A DNA stretch of 64,000 nucleotides from Nocardia transvalensis (GTDB taxonomy: Bacteria; Actinomycetota; Actinomycetes; Mycobacteriales; Mycobacteriaceae): contig NZ_JADLQQ010000002.1 of the NCBI RefSeq assembly GCF_015477765.1, positions 496,001 to 560,000 on the forward strand, written 5' to 3'. Within the stretch, counting starts at the first letter, position 1. Every line of letters begins with the position of its first letter. The notes under the pieces were generated by a model, which made no database searches, was not told the origin of the DNA, and worked only from the letters and a program-made list of their open reading frames with translations. Made by a program: the position numbers and the translations under genes. Shown one piece after another: positions 11,699-22,421 of this stretch.

Positions 11699-14135
11699 GG
11701 TGGTCCTCCCGTCGGATACGCACGAGGTGGCCGGGGGTGGTGGCGAGCTGGTCGTACACCACCGACCCGGCGGAATTCAGCGGCAGCCACACGACGCGGG
11801 CGGGCATCTCGGTGACCACCAGGGGCAGGGTGACCGAGCCGTGGTCGGTGCTCACCCGCACCGGATCTCCGGTTGTGGCGCCGATTTCGGCGGCGGTGTC
11901 GCGGGACATCCGCACCACGGGGGGCCGCGCGGTGGCGGCCAGATTCGGTTCGCCGTCCTGCAGCCGCCCGCGATCGAGCAGCATCCGCCACCCGGCCAGG
12001 ATCGCGGTCCCGGGAGCTGGCTGCGGGATCGGCTGGGCCGGATGGGCGGGTGCGGTGCCGGGTGGGCCGTCCCAGGCGCCGAGCTCGGCGAGTTCGGTTC
12101 GGGCCCTGGCGATATCGGGCAGGCCGAGCCGGATGCCCATCTCGTCGGCGATGGCATGCAGCACCCGGTGGTCGGCCAGCGGCGCCGCCTCACGGCGCAC
12201 AGTGGCATCGCGCAGCGCGGCTTCGAAGGGGCGACTACGGCCTTCCCAGGTGAGGAAGGTTCCGGCCTTTTCCATGGCCGAGGCGACCGGCAGCACCACG
12301 TCGGCGCGGTCGGTGATCTCGCTGGCGCGCAATTCCAGGCTCACCACGAACCGTGCGGCGTCGATGGCGGCCAGCGCGGCTCGGGAATCGGGCAGATCGG
12401 CGACCTCGACACCGCCGACGACCAATGCGCCCAGCGTCGAAGCGGCCGCCAGGATGCCTGCGGTGTCCCGGCCCGCGGACGCGGGTAGATCGTCGACGTC
12501 CCACACGGTCCGAACCTGTTGGCGCGCACGTGGGTCCGCGACGGGGCGGCCACCGGGCAGCAGGCCGGGCAGCGCACCGGCTTCGAGCGCACCGCGCTCT
12601 CCGGCGCGCCGCGGCACCCAGGCCAGGGCAGCCCCCGTCGTATCGGCCAACCGCACCGCCGCCGACAGGGCGCCGGGAACTCCGGCCAGCCGCTCGCCGA
12701 CCATGATGACGGCGCCGGGTTCGCGCAGCCGCCGGGCCAGTTCGGCGATCTGCGGCGCGCCGTCGCTCAGCAGGCCGTCGAGCACGTGGGCCTCCTCGCC
12801 GGGAACCGTCGGCAGCAGGCGGCCCGACATCCGTTCCAGGCCGCGGCTGGCGTAGGCGGCCAGCGAGTACACCGCCATGCCGTTTTTCCGGGCCGCTTTG
12901 CGCAGCCGCAGATAGACGATCGGGGATTCCTCTTCGGGCTCGAATCCGGCCAGCAGCACCACCGGCGCCGCCTCGAGCGCGGCGTAGTCGACCGTGATGC
13001 CCTGTCCGGCCACCCGGGCGGCGAGGAATTCGGCCTCCTCGGCCGAATGCGGGCGGGCCCGGAAGTCGACGTCGTTGGTGCCCAGGGCCATTCGGGCGAA
13101 CTTGGCGTAGGCGTAGGCATCTTCGAGGGTGACGCGACCGCCCACCAGGACCCCGGCATTGCCGCGGGCGGCGGCGAGCCCCTCGGCGGCGCGGGCGAGC
13201 GCCTCCGACCAGGACGCCGGTGCCAGTGTGCCGTCCCAGCCGCGGACCAGCGGAGTAGTGAGCCGGTCGCGTTCGGTGGCGTAGGTGAACGCCCACCGGC
13301 CCTTGTCGCAGTTCCATTCCTCGTTGACCTGCGGATCGTCACCGGCCAGGCGGCGCATGACCTTTCCGCGCCGATGATCGGTGCGCTGCGCGCAGCCCGA
13401 GGCGCAGTGTTCGCACACCGCCGGACTCGAGACCAGGTCGAACGGGCGGGCCCGGAATCGGTAGGTGGTGCCGGTGAGCGCGCCGACCGGGCAGATCTGC
13501 ACGGTGTTGCCGGAGAAGTAGGACTCCAGCGGCTCGCCCTCGGCGATGCCGACCTGCTCGAGCGCACCGCGTTCCATCAGCTCGATGAACGGGTCACCGG
13601 CGACCTGATAGGAGAAGCGGGTGCAGCGCGCGCACAGCACGCAGCGTTCCCGGTCGAGCAGCACCGCCGAGGACAGCGGAATCGGTTTGGGGTAGGTGCG
13701 TTTGACACCCTCGAACCGCGATTCGGCGCGCCCGCTGGACATGGCCTGGTTCTGCAGGGGGCATTCGCCGCCCTTGTCGCACACCGGGCAGTCCAGCGGG
13801 TGGTTGATCAGCAGCAGCTCCATCACGCCCTCCTGCGCCTTGGCGGCGGCCGGGGAGGTCAGCTGCGTGTGCACGACCATGCCGTCGGTGACGGCCATGG
13901 TGCAGGAGGCGACGGGTTTGCGCTGACCCTCCACCTCGACCAGGCACTGGCGGCAGGCGCCGACCGGGTCGAGCAGCGGGTGGTCGCAGAAGCGGGGGAT
14001 CTGGATGCCGATCAGTTCCGCGGCCCGGATCAGCAGCGTGCCCGCGGGCACGCTGACGGTGGTGCCGTCGATGGTGACGCTCACCAGATCCTGGGGGACC
14101 ACGTCGCTGCTGTTGGTGCTGACGGTCCTCGTCAT
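11691..14135 (-). CDS. nuoG: NADH-quinone oxidoreductase subunit G
   Basis: Iron-sulfur subunit of the peripheral arm, 814 residues. The N-terminal 2Fe-2S ferredoxin fold has C50, C61, C64 and C78. A His/Cys 4Fe-4S motif follows, with H113, C117, C120 and C126. Further Cys groups are visible in [10 protein letters not shown] and [10 protein letters not shown], and then a molybdopterin-oxidoreductase-like domain that is catalytically inert in complex I. The start at 14135 is chosen because its ATG overlaps the nuoF stop (ATGA) and a GGGAG site precedes it. A start at 14423 would add about 96 residues of antisense-like sequence. The 3' end overlaps nuoHI by 8 bp. Confidence 0.96.
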   Translation of the reverse strand: MTRTVSTNSSDVVPQDLVSVTIDGTTVSVPAGTLLIRAAELIGIQIPRFCDHPLLDPVGACRQCLVEVEGQRKPVASCTMAVTDGMVVHTQLTSPAAAKAQEGVMELLLINHPLDCPVCDKGGECPLQNQAMSSGRAESRFEGVKRTYPKPIPLSSAVLLDRERCVLCARCTRFSYQVAGDPFIELMERGALEQVGIAEGEPLESYFSGNTVQICPVGALTGTTYRFRARPFDLVSSPAVCEHCASGCAQRTDHRRGKVMRRLAGDDPQVNEEWNCDKGRWAFTYATERDRLTTPLVRGWDGTLAPASWSEALARAAEGLAAARGNAGVLVGGRVTLEDAYAYAKFARMALGTNDVDFRARPHSAEEAEFLAARVAGQGITVDYAALEAAPVVLLAGFEPEEESPIVYLRLRKAARKNGMAVYSLAAYASRGLERMSGRLLPTVPGEEAHVLDGLLSDGAPQIAELARRLREPGAVIMVGERLAGVPGALSAAVRLADTTGAALAWVPRRAGERGALEAGALPGLLPGGRPVADPRARQQVRTVWDVDDLPASAGRDTAGILAAASTLGALVVGGVEVADLPDSRAALAAIDAARFVVSLELRASEITDRADVVLPVASAMEKAGTFLTWEGRSRPFEAALRDATVRREAAPLADHRVLHAIADEMGIRLGLPDIARARTELAELGAWDGPPGTAPAHPAQPIPQPAPGTAILAGWRMLLDRGRLQDGEPNLAATARPPVVRMSRDTAAEIGATTGDPVRVSTDHGSVTLPLVVTEMPARVVWLPLNSAGSVVYDQLATTPGHLVRIRREDHRE

Positions 14136-15451
14136 CGCACGCTCCCTTGCACGGAGTCGGATGCGCCGGCCCACGCGGTGGACCGGGCGGGATCGAACGG
14201 GCAGCCGCCCAGGCGCAGATGCTCCTCGTATTCGTCGCGGAAATACTTCAGCGAGGAGAAGATCGGGCTGGCCGCGCCGTCGCCCAGGGCGCAGAACGAT
14301 TTGCCGTTGATGTTGTCGGCGATATCGAGCAACTTGTCCATATCGTCCGCGCTGCCCTGCCCGGTCTCCAGCCGCTCCAGCAGCTGCACCATCCAGTAGG
14401 TGCCTTCGCGGCAGGGCGTGCACTTACCGCAGGATTCGTGGGCGTAGAACTCGGTCCAGCGCAGCACGGCCCGCACGACGCAGGTGGTGTCGTCGAAGAT
14501 CTGTAATGCCTTGGTGCCCAACATGGAGCCGGCCGCGGCCACATTCTCGTAGTCCAGCGGCACATCGAGATGTTCGTCGGACAGAATCGGCGTGGACGAA
14601 CCGCCCGGGGTCCAGAACTTCAGCGCGTGGCCCTTGCGCACACCGCCCGCATAGCCGAGCAGTTCGCGCAGGGTGATGCCCAGCGGCGCCTCGTACTGGC
14701 CGGGCCGGGTGACGTGACCCGACAGCGAATACAGCGTGAAGCCGGGCGATTTCTCCGAACCCATCGACCGGAACCAGTCGATGCCGTTGGCGATGATCGC
14801 GGGCACGCTGGCAATGGATTCCACGTTGTTGACCACGGTCGGACAGGCGTAGAGGCCCGCGACGGCCGGGAACGGCGGCCGCAGCCGGGGCTGACCGCGG
14901 CGGCCCTCCAGCGAATCCAGCAGGGCGGTCTCCTCACCGCAGATGTAGGCGCCCGCCCCGGCGTGCACGATCAGCTCGAGGTCGTAGCCGGAGCCGAGAA
15001 TGTTGCGGCCCAGATAGCCCGCGGCATACGCCTCGGCGACCGCGGTCTGCAGCCGCCGCAGCACCGGCAGCACCTCGCCGCGCACGTAGATGAACGCGTG
15101 CGAGGCGCGGATGGCGTAGGCCGCGATGATGCTGCCCTCGATGAGCACGTGCGGGGTGGCCAGCATGAGCGGAATGTCCTTGCAGGTGCCCGGCTCCGAC
15201 TCGTCGGCATTGACCACCAGGTAATGCGGCTTACCATCGCCCTGCGGGATGAACCCCCACTTCATACCGGTCGGGAATCCCGCCCCGCCGCGACCGCGCA
15301 GCCCCGCGTCCTTGACGGTGGCGATCACCTCGTCCGGATCGGTGCGCAGCGCCTGGGGCAGCGCCCGGTAACCGTCGTGGCGCAAATAGGTTTCCAACGT
15401 CCAGGACTGCGGCTCGTCCCAGTACCGCGTGAGAACGGGTGCGAGAGTCAC
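14132..15451 (-). CDS. nuoF: NADH-quinone oxidoreductase subunit F
   Basis: NADH-binding flavoprotein of complex I, 439 residues. The NADH/FMN-binding glycine-rich stretch [17 protein letters not shown] is near residue 50. The 4Fe-4S cluster ligands are in [12 protein letters not shown], with the fourth Cys in SFCALGDGA. It accepts a hydride from NADH and passes electrons through the cluster chain. It overlaps nuoE and nuoG by 4 bp at each end. Confidence 0.97.
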   Translation of the reverse strand: MTLAPVLTRYWDEPQSWTLETYLRHDGYRALPQALRTDPDEVIATVKDAGLRGRGGAGFPTGMKWGFIPQGDGKPHYLVVNADESEPGTCKDIPLMLATPHVLIEGSIIAAYAIRASHAFIYVRGEVLPVLRRLQTAVAEAYAAGYLGRNILGSGYDLELIVHAGAGAYICGEETALLDSLEGRRGQPRLRPPFPAVAGLYACPTVVNNVESIASVPAIIANGIDWFRSMGSEKSPGFTLYSLSGHVTRPGQYEAPLGITLRELLGYAGGVRKGHALKFWTPGGSSTPILSDEHLDVPLDYENVAAAGSMLGTKALQIFDDTTCVVRAVLRWTEFYAHESCGKCTPCREGTYWMVQLLERLETGQGSADDMDKLLDIADNINGKSFCALGDGAASPIFSSLKYFRDEYEEHLRLGGCPFDPARSTAWAGASDSVQGSVR

Positions 15452-16251
15452 TGCGCACCTCCCTCGCCACGCCCCTTGGACTCGCCAGGTCCCACGTCTC
15501 GAGGCTCGCCGCGTCCCACATCCCTGGACTCGCCACGCTTTTCGGCGAGTCCAGGGCGCAAAGGCTGTTCGGGCACCGCAGTACTGCGCGCGATGCGCAG
15601 CCCCGCCAAGGTTGCCTCGCCCGGCTCACCGTCGTTCGCGCCGGGACGTTCGTCGGGGAATCCCGCCAGGATGCGCGCGGTCTCGCGGAACGTGCACAGC
15701 GGTACTCCGCTGCGGCTGCCGGTGACCTGCTCGCCGCGACGCAGCGAATCCACCAGGGCGCGAGCCGATTCCGGCGTCTGGTTGTCGAAGAACTCCCAGT
15801 TCACCGTCAGCACCGGCGCATAGTCGCAGGCGGCATTGCATTCGATGTGTTCGAGCGTGATGGCGCCGTCGCCGGTGGTCTCGCCGTGCCCGATACCCAG
15901 ATGCTCCTTCAGGGTGGCGAGGATCTGATCGCCACCCATCACCGCGCACAGCGTGTTCGTGCACACCCCGACGTGGTAGTCGCCGGTCGGGGTGCGGCGA
16001 TACATCGAGTAGAAGGTCGCCACCGCGGCGACCTCCGCGTCGGTGAGCCCCAATTGTTCGGCGCAGAAGCCGATTCCGGTGCGGGACACGTAACCCTCCA
16101 CCGCCTGCACCAAATGCAGCAGCGGCAGCAGCGCCGAGCGCGGATGCGGATAGCGCTCGATGATCTCCTTCGCTTCCAGCTGGAGCTTGTCGCGTACCTG
16201 CTGCGGATAGGGGATCGGGCGCTCGGACAGCTTCACCAGGATTTCCGTCAT
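15448..16251 (-). CDS. nuoE: NADH-quinone oxidoreductase subunit E with a repetitive C-terminal tail
   Basis: Thioredoxin-like 2Fe-2S subunit, 267 residues. The four cluster ligands are in [10 protein letters not shown] and [10 protein letters not shown]. The start at 16251 forms an ATGA overlap with nuoD. The core ends near residue 215. The tail that follows is low-complexity, with three imperfect 8-residue units ([24 protein letters not shown]). Enterobacterial NuoE is about 166 residues, so the tail is an addition. The DNA of this tail carries a hairpin listed separately. Confidence 0.96.
   Translation of the reverse strand: MTEILVKLSERPIPYPQQVRDKLQLEAKEIIERYPHPRSALLPLLHLVQAVEGYVSRTGIGFCAEQLGLTDAEVAAVATFYSMYRRTPTGDYHVGVCTNTLCAVMGGDQILATLKEHLGIGHGETTGDGAITLEHIECNAACDYAPVLTVNWEFFDNQTPESARALVDSLRRGEQVTGSRSGVPLCTFRETARILAGFPDERPGANDGEPGEATLAGLRIARSTAVPEQPLRPGLAEKRGESRDVGRGEPRDVGPGESKGRGEGGAQ
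15524..15554 (-). repeat. Inverted repeat inside the nuoE 3' end
   Basis: CTGGACTCGCC and GGCGAGTCCAG form a perfect 11-bp stem with a 9-base loop. It lies inside the repetitive tail of nuoE, about 75 bp before the nuoF start. Its position inside a coding region of an essential-type operon suggests an mRNA stability or partial attenuation element rather than a full terminator. Confidence 0.6.
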
Positions 16252-17546
16252 CGGTCGACACCACCCATCACCGGGTCGATGCTGGCGACCGCGGCGATCA
16301 CGTCGGCGACCATGCCGCCCTCGCAGATCGCCGCCACCGCCTGCAGATTCGTGAACGAGGGGTCGCGATAGTGCACCCGATAGGGGCGGGTGCCGCCGTC
16401 GCTGACCATATGTACCCCCAACTCGCCGCGCGGCGACTCCACCGCCGAGTACACCTGCCCGGCCGGCACCCGCATCCCCTCGGTGACCAGCTTGAAGTGA
16501 TGGATCAGCGCCTCCATGGACGTGCCCATGATCTTGCCGATGTGCTTGGGGGAGTTGCCCAATCCGTCCGGACCGACCTGCAGGTCGGCGGGCCAGGCGA
16601 TCTTCTTGTCGTCGATCATCACCGGGCCGGGCCGCAGTCGGTCCAGGCACTGCTCGACGATCTTCAGCGATTCGTGCATCTCCTTGATGCGGATCAGATA
16701 GCGGCCGTAGGCATCACAGCCGATATCGGTCATCACGTCGAATTCGTAGCTCTCGTAGCCGCAGTACGGTTGCGCCTTGCGCAGATCGTGCGGCAGGCCG
16801 GTGGCGCGCAGGGTCGGGCCGGTGATACCGAGGGCCATGCACCCGGCCAGGTCGAGATAGCCGATGCCGCGGGTGCGGGCCTTGAAGATCGGGTTCTCGT
16901 TGAGCAGGTTCTCCATATCGCGCAGCCGCTTGGGCATGAGCTCGAGCAGCTCGCGCACCTTGGCGACGCCGTCGTCGGGCAGATCCTGCGAGACCCCGCC
17001 GGGCCGGATATAGGCGTGGTTCATGCGCAGGCCGGTGATGTGCTCGAAGACGTCCAGCACGAGTTCGCGCTCGCGGAAACCGAACAGCATCGGCGTGATC
17101 GCGCCCAGCTCCATGCCGCCGGTGGCCAGGCACACCATATGCGAGGAGATCCGGTTGAGCTCCATGAGCATCACCCGAATCACGTTGGCGCGCTCGGGAA
17201 TATCGTCGGTGATGTCGAGCAGCTTCTCCACACCCAGGCAGTAGGCCGCCTCGTTGTAGAACGGCGACAGGTAGTCCATCCGGGTGACGAAGGTGACGCC
17301 CTGCACCCAGTTGCGGAATTCGAGATTCTTCTCGATCCCGGTGTGCAGGTAGCCGATTCCGCAGCGGGCCTCGGTGACGGTCTCGCCCTCGATCTCGAGG
17401 ATCAGGCGCAGCACGCCGTGGGTGGACGGATGCTGCGGGCCCATATTGACGACGATGCGTTCCTCGGCCGCGCCGCTGAGCGCCTCCCGCACGTCCTCCC
17501 AGTCCTGCCCGACGACGGTAACCGCCGTTTCTGTCTCTTGCGTCAT
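16248..17546 (-). CDS. nuoD: NADH-quinone oxidoreductase subunit D
   Basis: 49-kDa-type subunit that lines the quinone pocket, 432 residues. It shows the family's [13 protein letters not shown] near residue 38, with the quinone-site His, and a C-terminal half with [15 protein letters not shown] and [15 protein letters not shown]. The ATG at 17546 has a GGAGGG site upstream and shares its first base with the nuoC stop. Earlier starts would run into nuoC. Confidence 0.97.
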   Translation of the reverse strand: MTQETETAVTVVGQDWEDVREALSGAAEERIVVNMGPQHPSTHGVLRLILEIEGETVTEARCGIGYLHTGIEKNLEFRNWVQGVTFVTRMDYLSPFYNEAAYCLGVEKLLDITDDIPERANVIRVMLMELNRISSHMVCLATGGMELGAITPMLFGFRERELVLDVFEHITGLRMNHAYIRPGGVSQDLPDDGVAKVRELLELMPKRLRDMENLLNENPIFKARTRGIGYLDLAGCMALGITGPTLRATGLPHDLRKAQPYCGYESYEFDVMTDIGCDAYGRYLIRIKEMHESLKIVEQCLDRLRPGPVMIDDKKIAWPADLQVGPDGLGNSPKHIGKIMGTSMEALIHHFKLVTEGMRVPAGQVYSAVESPRGELGVHMVSDGGTRPYRVHYRDPSFTNLQAVAAICEGGMVADVIAAVASIDPVMGGVDR

Positions 17547-18319
17547 CAGCTGTATGCCCTCCGCTGGTCGGGCGGCGGGATGCGCGCGCCCTTGTATTCG
17601 ACCGGGATTCCGCCGAGCGGGTAGTCCTTGCGCTGCGGATGCCCGCGCCAGTCGTCGGGCATCAGGATGCGGGTGAGCGCGGGATGACCGTCGAACCGAA
17701 TGCCGAAGAAGTCGTAGGTTTCCCGCTCGTGCCAATCCGTGGTCGGATACACCGAATACAGCGAGGGGATATGCGGGTCGGCATCGGGCGCCGCCGCCTC
17801 CAGCCGCAGCCGCCGGCCGTGGGTGATGGAGCAGAGGTGGTAGACCGCATGTAGTTCCCGGCCGGAATCGTCGGGATAGTGCACCCCGCTCACGCCCAGG
17901 CAGAGTTCGAACCGCAGGGCCTCGTCGTCGCGCAGGGCGCGGGCGACCATCGGCAGCCGCTCGCGCGCCACGTGCAGGGTGAGTTCACCGCGGAACACCA
18001 CGATCTTCTCGATCGCCTCGCCGAACGCATTGTCCAGCAGCACCTCTCGGAGCCGGGCGACGATGTCGTCGAAGTAACCACCGTAGGGTGGGGGCGTACT
18101 GCCGGGCAGGCTGACCGTGCGGACCAGACCGCCGTAGCCGGAGGTGTCGCCGGTTCCGGTCACGCCGAACATACCTCGGCGCACCCCGATGACCTCGTCG
18201 CCGGGCTGCGCCCGCTGGTCCTCTTCGGCCAATTGCGCCTCGTCGTGGCCGGTGTCGACGCGGGTCTCGTCCGCGGCCTCCGGCGGGCCCTCGGTGCTGT
18301 GCGGGGAGTCGAATGTCAT
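17546..18319 (-). CDS. nuoC: NADH-quinone oxidoreductase subunit C
   Basis: 30-kDa-type subunit of the peripheral arm, 257 residues. The signature region is [21 protein letters not shown] near residue 200, followed by the RKDYPLGG stretch. The N-terminal ~45 residues are acidic and variable. The start at 18319 makes an ATGA overlap with nuoB; longer versions would read across nuoB. NuoC and NuoD are separate here, as in mycobacteria. Confidence 0.96.
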   Translation of the reverse strand: MTFDSPHSTEGPPEAADETRVDTGHDEAQLAEEDQRAQPGDEVIGVRRGMFGVTGTGDTSGYGGLVRTVSLPGSTPPPYGGYFDDIVARLREVLLDNAFGEAIEKIVVFRGELTLHVARERLPMVARALRDDEALRFELCLGVSGVHYPDDSGRELHAVYHLCSITHGRRLRLEAAAPDADPHIPSLYSVYPTTDWHERETYDFFGIRFDGHPALTRILMPDDWRGHPQRKDYPLGGIPVEYKGARIPPPDQRRAYS

Positions 18320-18870
18320 CGCAGCAGTCCCGTCATCCGAATCGTCGGCGTGGCGGCGAGGGCGGCCTGCTCGGCAGCACGGACGGCCTCTTCCCGGTTC
18401 ACGCCGAGCGGCATTTCCTGGATCTTCTCGTGCAGTTTCAGGATCGCGTGCAGCAGCATCTCCGGCCGCGGCGGACAGCCGGGCAGGTAGATGTCCACGG
18501 GCACCACATGATCCACGCCCTGCACGATGGCGTAGTTGTTGAACATGCCGCCGGAGGAGGCGCACACGCCCATGGCGAGCACCCATTTCGGCTCGGGCAT
18601 CTGGTCGTAGACCTGGCGTAGCACCGGTGCCATCTTCTGGCTCACCCGCCCGGCGACGATCATCAGATCCGCCTGCCGCGGCGAGGCGCGGAACGTCTCC
18701 ATCCCGAAGCGGGCCAGATCGAACCGTCCGGCCCCGGTGGCCATCATTTCGATTGCGCAGCAGGCCAATCCGAAGGTGGCCGGCCACAGTGAACCCTTAC
18801 GCATATACCCGGCGAGCTGTTCGACCGTGGTCAGCAGGAACCCGCTGGGCAACTTCTCCTCGAGACCCAT
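18316..18870 (-). CDS. nuoB: NADH-quinone oxidoreductase subunit B
   Basis: Carries cluster N2, the last cluster before quinone; 184 residues. Cluster ligands are visible as the tandem Cys in [10 protein letters not shown], the Cys in [10 protein letters not shown] and the Cys in [10 protein letters not shown]. It starts 96 bp downstream of nuoA, the only sizeable gap in the operon; the gap contains a hairpin and short repeats. Confidence 0.97.
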   Translation of the reverse strand: MGLEEKLPSGFLLTTVEQLAGYMRKGSLWPATFGLACCAIEMMATGAGRFDLARFGMETFRASPRQADLMIVAGRVSQKMAPVLRQVYDQMPEPKWVLAMGVCASSGGMFNNYAIVQGVDHVVPVDIYLPGCPPRPEMLLHAILKLHEKIQEMPLGVNREEAVRAAEQAALAATPTIRMTGLLR

Positions 18871-18888
18871 TTCTCACTTCCGTATGCG

Positions 18889-18909
18889 TTCCCGGCCTGC
18901 GGCCGGGAA
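18889..18909 (-). repeat. Hairpin in the nuoA-nuoB gap
   Basis: TTCCCGGCC and GGCCGGGAA form a perfect 9-bp stem with a 3-base loop, 19 bp upstream of the nuoB start codon. Next to it (18910 to about 18960) a 17-bp unit GACGATGGCGGTGCGCC occurs twice, plus a partial third copy. It could be a processing or attenuation site that adjusts nuoA relative to nuoB. Confidence 0.6.
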
Positions 18910-18966
18910 GACGATGGCGGTGCGCCGGACGACGATGGCGGTGCGCCCGATGGCGGTGGCGTGTTC

Positions 18967-19347
18967 TCAGTCCCAGCTCAGTCCGCCGCGCCTCCACTCG
19001 TAGGCATAGGCCACCGAGACGTTGAAAATGAACAGCGCCATCGCGACGAGTCCGAACACGCCGAGCGCGTCGAAGTGAACCGCCCACGGGTAGAGGAACA
19101 CGATCTCGATGTCGAAGATGATGAACAGCATCGCGGTGAGGTAATACTTCACCGGAAAGCGTTGTCCGGCAGCATTTCCCGGACCACCGGCCACGGCATG
19201 CGGGGTCGGTTCGATACCACATTCGTAGGCCTCGAGTTTGGCCCGGTTGTAGCGTTTCGGGCCGATGAGCGCCGTCAACGCGAGCGACATCAGCGCGAAC
19301 GCCGCAGCGACCGCGCCGAGAACAAGAGTCGGCACCTCGGTATTCAC
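18967..19347 (-). CDS. nuoA: NADH-quinone oxidoreductase subunit A
   Basis: Small membrane subunit with three helices, 126 residues, close to the mycobacterial length. It has the conserved ECGIEP loop followed by FPVKYYLTAMLFIIFDIEIVF, the NuoA fingerprint. I choose the GTG at 19347, preceded by GGAGGGG at about 10 bp, because longer versions add only Arg/Pro-rich sequence. It is the first gene of the operon, so the nuo promoter should lie in 19348-19626. I cannot assign -35/-10 boxes there. Confidence 0.95.
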   Translation of the reverse strand: MNTEVPTLVLGAVAAAFALMSLALTALIGPKRYNRAKLEAYECGIEPTPHAVAGGPGNAAGQRFPVKYYLTAMLFIIFDIEIVFLYPWAVHFDALGVFGLVAMALFIFNVSVAYAYEWRRGGLSWD

Positions 19348-19626
19348 AACTGCACTACCCCTCCTCGAGCCTGGACGTGGACGGCAGCTGCCGAGGCGGG
19401 GCTGACATCGTCGTCTGCCGGGCCAGTCTCGCCCCAGGCCCGCTCGCCGAGAGTGCGGGCGATGGGGAGGGACCTGACGGGGGCGCACTCATATCATCGC
19501 CCGCACTCGTGTGAGCTACGGCACAGCCTACAACTGTTCGTTCTGAATGCCAGGCGATTGGTAGCGGCTTTTGATCGAATTCAGTACTGCGATTTATGAC
19601 CGAATCGGCGTAATCGCGATCTTCCG

Positions 19627-20529
19627 TCACATGACGGTTGCCGGGACCACCTTCGATGTCTCGGCGAGGATCCGGGCGAAATCGTGGACCCGCATGCTCT
19701 CGTGATCTCGCGCCCAGACCAGCGCGAGCCGGGAATCGGGCACGCCGTGGACCGGAACGAAGGTGACGTCCGGTCGGCGGTGGTACTCGGCGGTGGTGCA
19801 GCACAGCAGCAGACACCCGCGCCCGGCGGCCACCGCGGCGATCGCCTCCTGCATGGTCCGCACGGGCGGCCCCGCCGGAATGGCGCGCCCGTCGGGCGTC
19901 TGCCGCGGAATCTGCGCGTGGCGCCAGTAATCCGGTGCGGTGCAGGCGATTGCGATCAGCGGGCACTCGGCGAGCTCGGTGGCGGCGATGGCGTCACGGC
20001 GGGTGAAGCGGTGACCGGAGGGCACCGCCAGCACCTGCGGGCGCGGCGGCAGCAGCTGACCGACCACCAGATCGTCCTCGTGCACCGGCAACAGCACCAG
20101 GGCCGCATCGGTCTCCTGCCGGCGCACCGGGCCGAACGGGTCGGCATAGGGGATCTCGACCAGCTCGACGGTCACGTCGGGGTGCTCATCGTGAAAGGTG
20201 GTGACGGCGTTGAGGATCCCTTCATCGGCACTGCCCTGGAACCCGATGCGCAGCACCCCGCGCCGACCGCGGGCGGTGGCGCAGGCGGTGTCCACCGCCG
20301 CGCGCAGCTGTTGATAGGCCGCCTTCAGCTCCGGGTAGAGCTCCTGACCGAGCGGTGTCAGTCGCACCTTGCGACTGGTGCGCTCGACCAACCGGGCGCC
20401 GATGCGATGCTCGAGGGTGCGCAGCAGTTGCGAGATCCGGCTCTGCGAGACATACAGCCGGGCGCCCGCGCGGCCGAAATGCAACTCTTCGGCAACGGCG
20501 AGGAACGCCTCCAGTTCGCGCAGCTCCAT
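19627..20529 (-). CDS. LysR-family transcriptional regulator
   Basis: A 300-residue LysR-type protein. The N-terminal winged helix is ELRELEAFLAVAEELHFGRAGARLYVSQSRISQLLRTLE (split here only by family landmarks, residues 2-40). The substrate-binding domain begins near residue 90 (LRIGFQGSADEG). It is divergent from the MFS gene at 20627 with under 100 bp between start codons, the classic layout in which such a regulator controls its neighbour. A GTG nine bases upstream of the chosen ATG is an equally plausible start. Confidence 0.9.
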   Translation of the reverse strand: MELRELEAFLAVAEELHFGRAGARLYVSQSRISQLLRTLEHRIGARLVERTSRKVRLTPLGQELYPELKAAYQQLRAAVDTACATARGRRGVLRIGFQGSADEGILNAVTTFHDEHPDVTVELVEIPYADPFGPVRRQETDAALVLLPVHEDDLVVGQLLPPRPQVLAVPSGHRFTRRDAIAATELAECPLIAIACTAPDYWRHAQIPRQTPDGRAIPAGPPVRTMQEAIAAVAAGRGCLLLCCTTAEYHRRPDVTFVPVHGVPDSRLALVWARDHESMRVHDFARILAETSKVVPATVM

Positions 20530-20626
20530 CGCGCCCACGATCCCTTCCTCGGTCGATAAGTCCCACTCATAGAAGGATGAACACTTCGCCGTTGTTCCCG
20601 CGGGTGGCCACCGGTTGGCTGAAGGC

Positions 20627-21835
20627 ATGACGAAAGTTGACGCAATCGCCGTCGAAACCCCTGTGCGGCCGGGGCTTTCGGGCGGTGGGTGGCCCGCGGT
20701 GGCGGTGGTGGCCCTGGGCACGTTCACGGTAGTGACCTCGGAGATGCTGCCGGTGGGCCTGCTCACGCCGATCGGGTCGGCGCTGCGGGTGTCCGAGGGT
20801 CTGGCCGGACTCGCGCTGACCATCACCGGACTGGTGGCGATGACCGCGCCGCTGCTGATGTCGGTGCTGGGCCGCCTGGACCGCCGGATGTTGCTGTGCG
20901 GGCTGCTGACCGTGCTCGCGGTCGGCAATGTGCTCTCGGCCGTGGCGCCCGCGTTCGCCGTGCTGGTGGTCGGTCGCGTACTGATCGGTCTCGGTATGGG
21001 TGGTGTCTGGGCGATTTCGGGGAGTCTCGGGGTGCGGCTGGTTGCGCCGCACGCGGTCGGCAAGGCGACCGCGGTGATCTTCAGCGGTGTCGCGGTCGCG
21101 TCGGTGCTGGGTGTTCCGGCGGGGACCTACCTGGGCTCGGCCCTGGGATGGCGGGCCGCCTTCGGTGCGGCGGCCGGTCTCGCGGTCCTGGTCGCCATTC
21201 TGCTCGCGGTCTTGCTTCCGCCGCTGCCCGCCGAGCGGGCGGTGTCGATCCGGGAACTGCCCGCGCTGCTGAGCAAACCCGCCCTGCGCACCGGCATGAT
21301 CGTGGTGGCATTGCTGGTCAGTGGGCATTTCGCCGCATACACCTACATTCGGCCGTTCCTCGAACAGGTTTCCGGGGCCGGGGCCGCCACCGTCGGCACC
21401 TTCCTGCTCTGCTACGGAGTTGCCGGTGTGGCAGGCACTTTCGGATTCGGCGGCGTCGCCGCCCGCGCGCCCCGACGCGCGGTGGTGCTCATCGGCATCG
21501 GGCTCGCAGCCTCCGTGGCGCTGCTCGCGGGTCTCGGCGGGGCGCTGGTTGCGGCCGTGATACTGCTGCTGACCTGGGGTGTGTCCTATGGCGGCGTCTC
21601 GGTGAGCACGCAGAACTGGACGCTGGCCGCGGCGCCGGACGACCGGGAGGCCGCCTCTGCGATCCTGGTCGGGGTGTTCAACGGTGCGATCGCGCTGGGT
21701 GCGCTCGTCGGCGGCCGCGCCGTGGACGCGGTGGGGGTGCGGGCACCGCTCTGGCTGGGTGTCGTCCTGGCGGTGGCGGCGACGATCGTGGCAGCCGTCG
21801 GCCGCGCCCCGGCCGCCGCCGGACCGAAAGGCTAA
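20627..21835 (+). CDS. MFS transporter, DHA1 (drug/sugar efflux) type
   Basis: About 402 residues with roughly 12 hydrophobic helices. The N-terminal half resembles AraJ/NepI-like DHA1 exporters: TFTVVTSEMLPVGLLTPIG at helix 1, and the motif-A-like loop LGRLDRRMLL between helices 2 and 3. The start at 20627 (GAAGG upstream) is preferred over a TTG 12 bp earlier. It is likely regulated by the divergent LysR protein. The stop overlaps the convergent receiver gene by 4 bp. Substrate unknown. Confidence 0.9.
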   Translation: MTKVDAIAVETPVRPGLSGGGWPAVAVVALGTFTVVTSEMLPVGLLTPIGSALRVSEGLAGLALTITGLVAMTAPLLMSVLGRLDRRMLLCGLLTVLAVGNVLSAVAPAFAVLVVGRVLIGLGMGGVWAISGSLGVRLVAPHAVGKATAVIFSGVAVASVLGVPAGTYLGSALGWRAAFGAAAGLAVLVAILLAVLLPPLPAERAVSIRELPALLSKPALRTGMIVVALLVSGHFAAYTYIRPFLEQVSGAGAATVGTFLLCYGVAGVAGTFGFGGVAARAPRRAVVLIGIGLAASVALLAGLGGALVAAVILLLTWGVSYGGVSVSTQNWTLAAAPDDREAASAILVGVFNGAIALGALVGGRAVDAVGVRAPLWLGVVLAVAATIVAAVGRAPAAAGPKG

Positions 21836-22251
21836 GCGGCGCTGCGGCTGCGCAGCGCGGTGGTGACCGCCTCGGTCAGCTCGAACGGATCGATGGGATG
21901 CGAGACCGACGCCTCGGCGCGCGACCAGTTCGCCAGCCAGGCGTCGTCCGCGCGTCCGGTGAGCACGACGATCGGCGGGGGAGCGGCTACCTCGTCCTTC
22001 ACCTGTTTGGCCAACCCCAGGCCGCCGGTGGGCGCGGCCTCGCCGTCGAGGATGGCCAGGTCGATACCGCCCGCGTCGAGCTGTTCGACGACGACCGGGG
22101 CGGTGGCCACCTCGAGATATTCGAACGGCGGCAGCTCCGGGTGCGGGTGTTTGCCCAGGGCCAGCATCACCTGGCGGCGGGTGTCGGAATCGCTGCTGTA
22201 CACGAGAACCCGCACCACGGCGGGACGGTTCGCATCGGCCACGTTGCGCAT
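21832..22251 (-). CDS. Atypical orphan receiver (response-regulator-like) protein linked to nuo
   Basis: A 139-residue single-domain receiver with no DNA-binding output. The acidic pocket is SSDSD (D21, D23). The presumed phospho-acceptor is D69 in LAILDGEAAP. The usual Lys-Pro near the C-terminus is replaced by His-Pro (VSHPIDP), so signalling by ordinary phosphorylation is doubtful. M. tuberculosis has a similar orphan receiver (Rv3143) beside its nuo operon, reported to act on complex I by protein contact. I infer orthology from the shared ILDGEAAP-type core and the location. Confidence 0.8.
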   Translation of the reverse strand: MRNVADANRPAVVRVLVYSSDSDTRRQVMLALGKHPHPELPPFEYLEVATAPVVVEQLDAGGIDLAILDGEAAPTGGLGLAKQVKDEVAAPPPIVVLTGRADDAWLANWSRAEASVSHPIDPFELTEAVTTALRSRSAA

Positions 22252-22421
22252 GCTACGTCCGCGACGGCCGCCGCCGTGGCAGGTTCGCATACTCCGCTGT
22301 CCGCGTCGGCGGGTGACTTCACCGCCGCTTTGATCGTCCCCGCAGGAATCATTGCTGGTCACAATGGCAAAAACGCGAGATCCTGGTAACCATCGACGGG
22401 CTACGACGGGTAGGCGGCACA

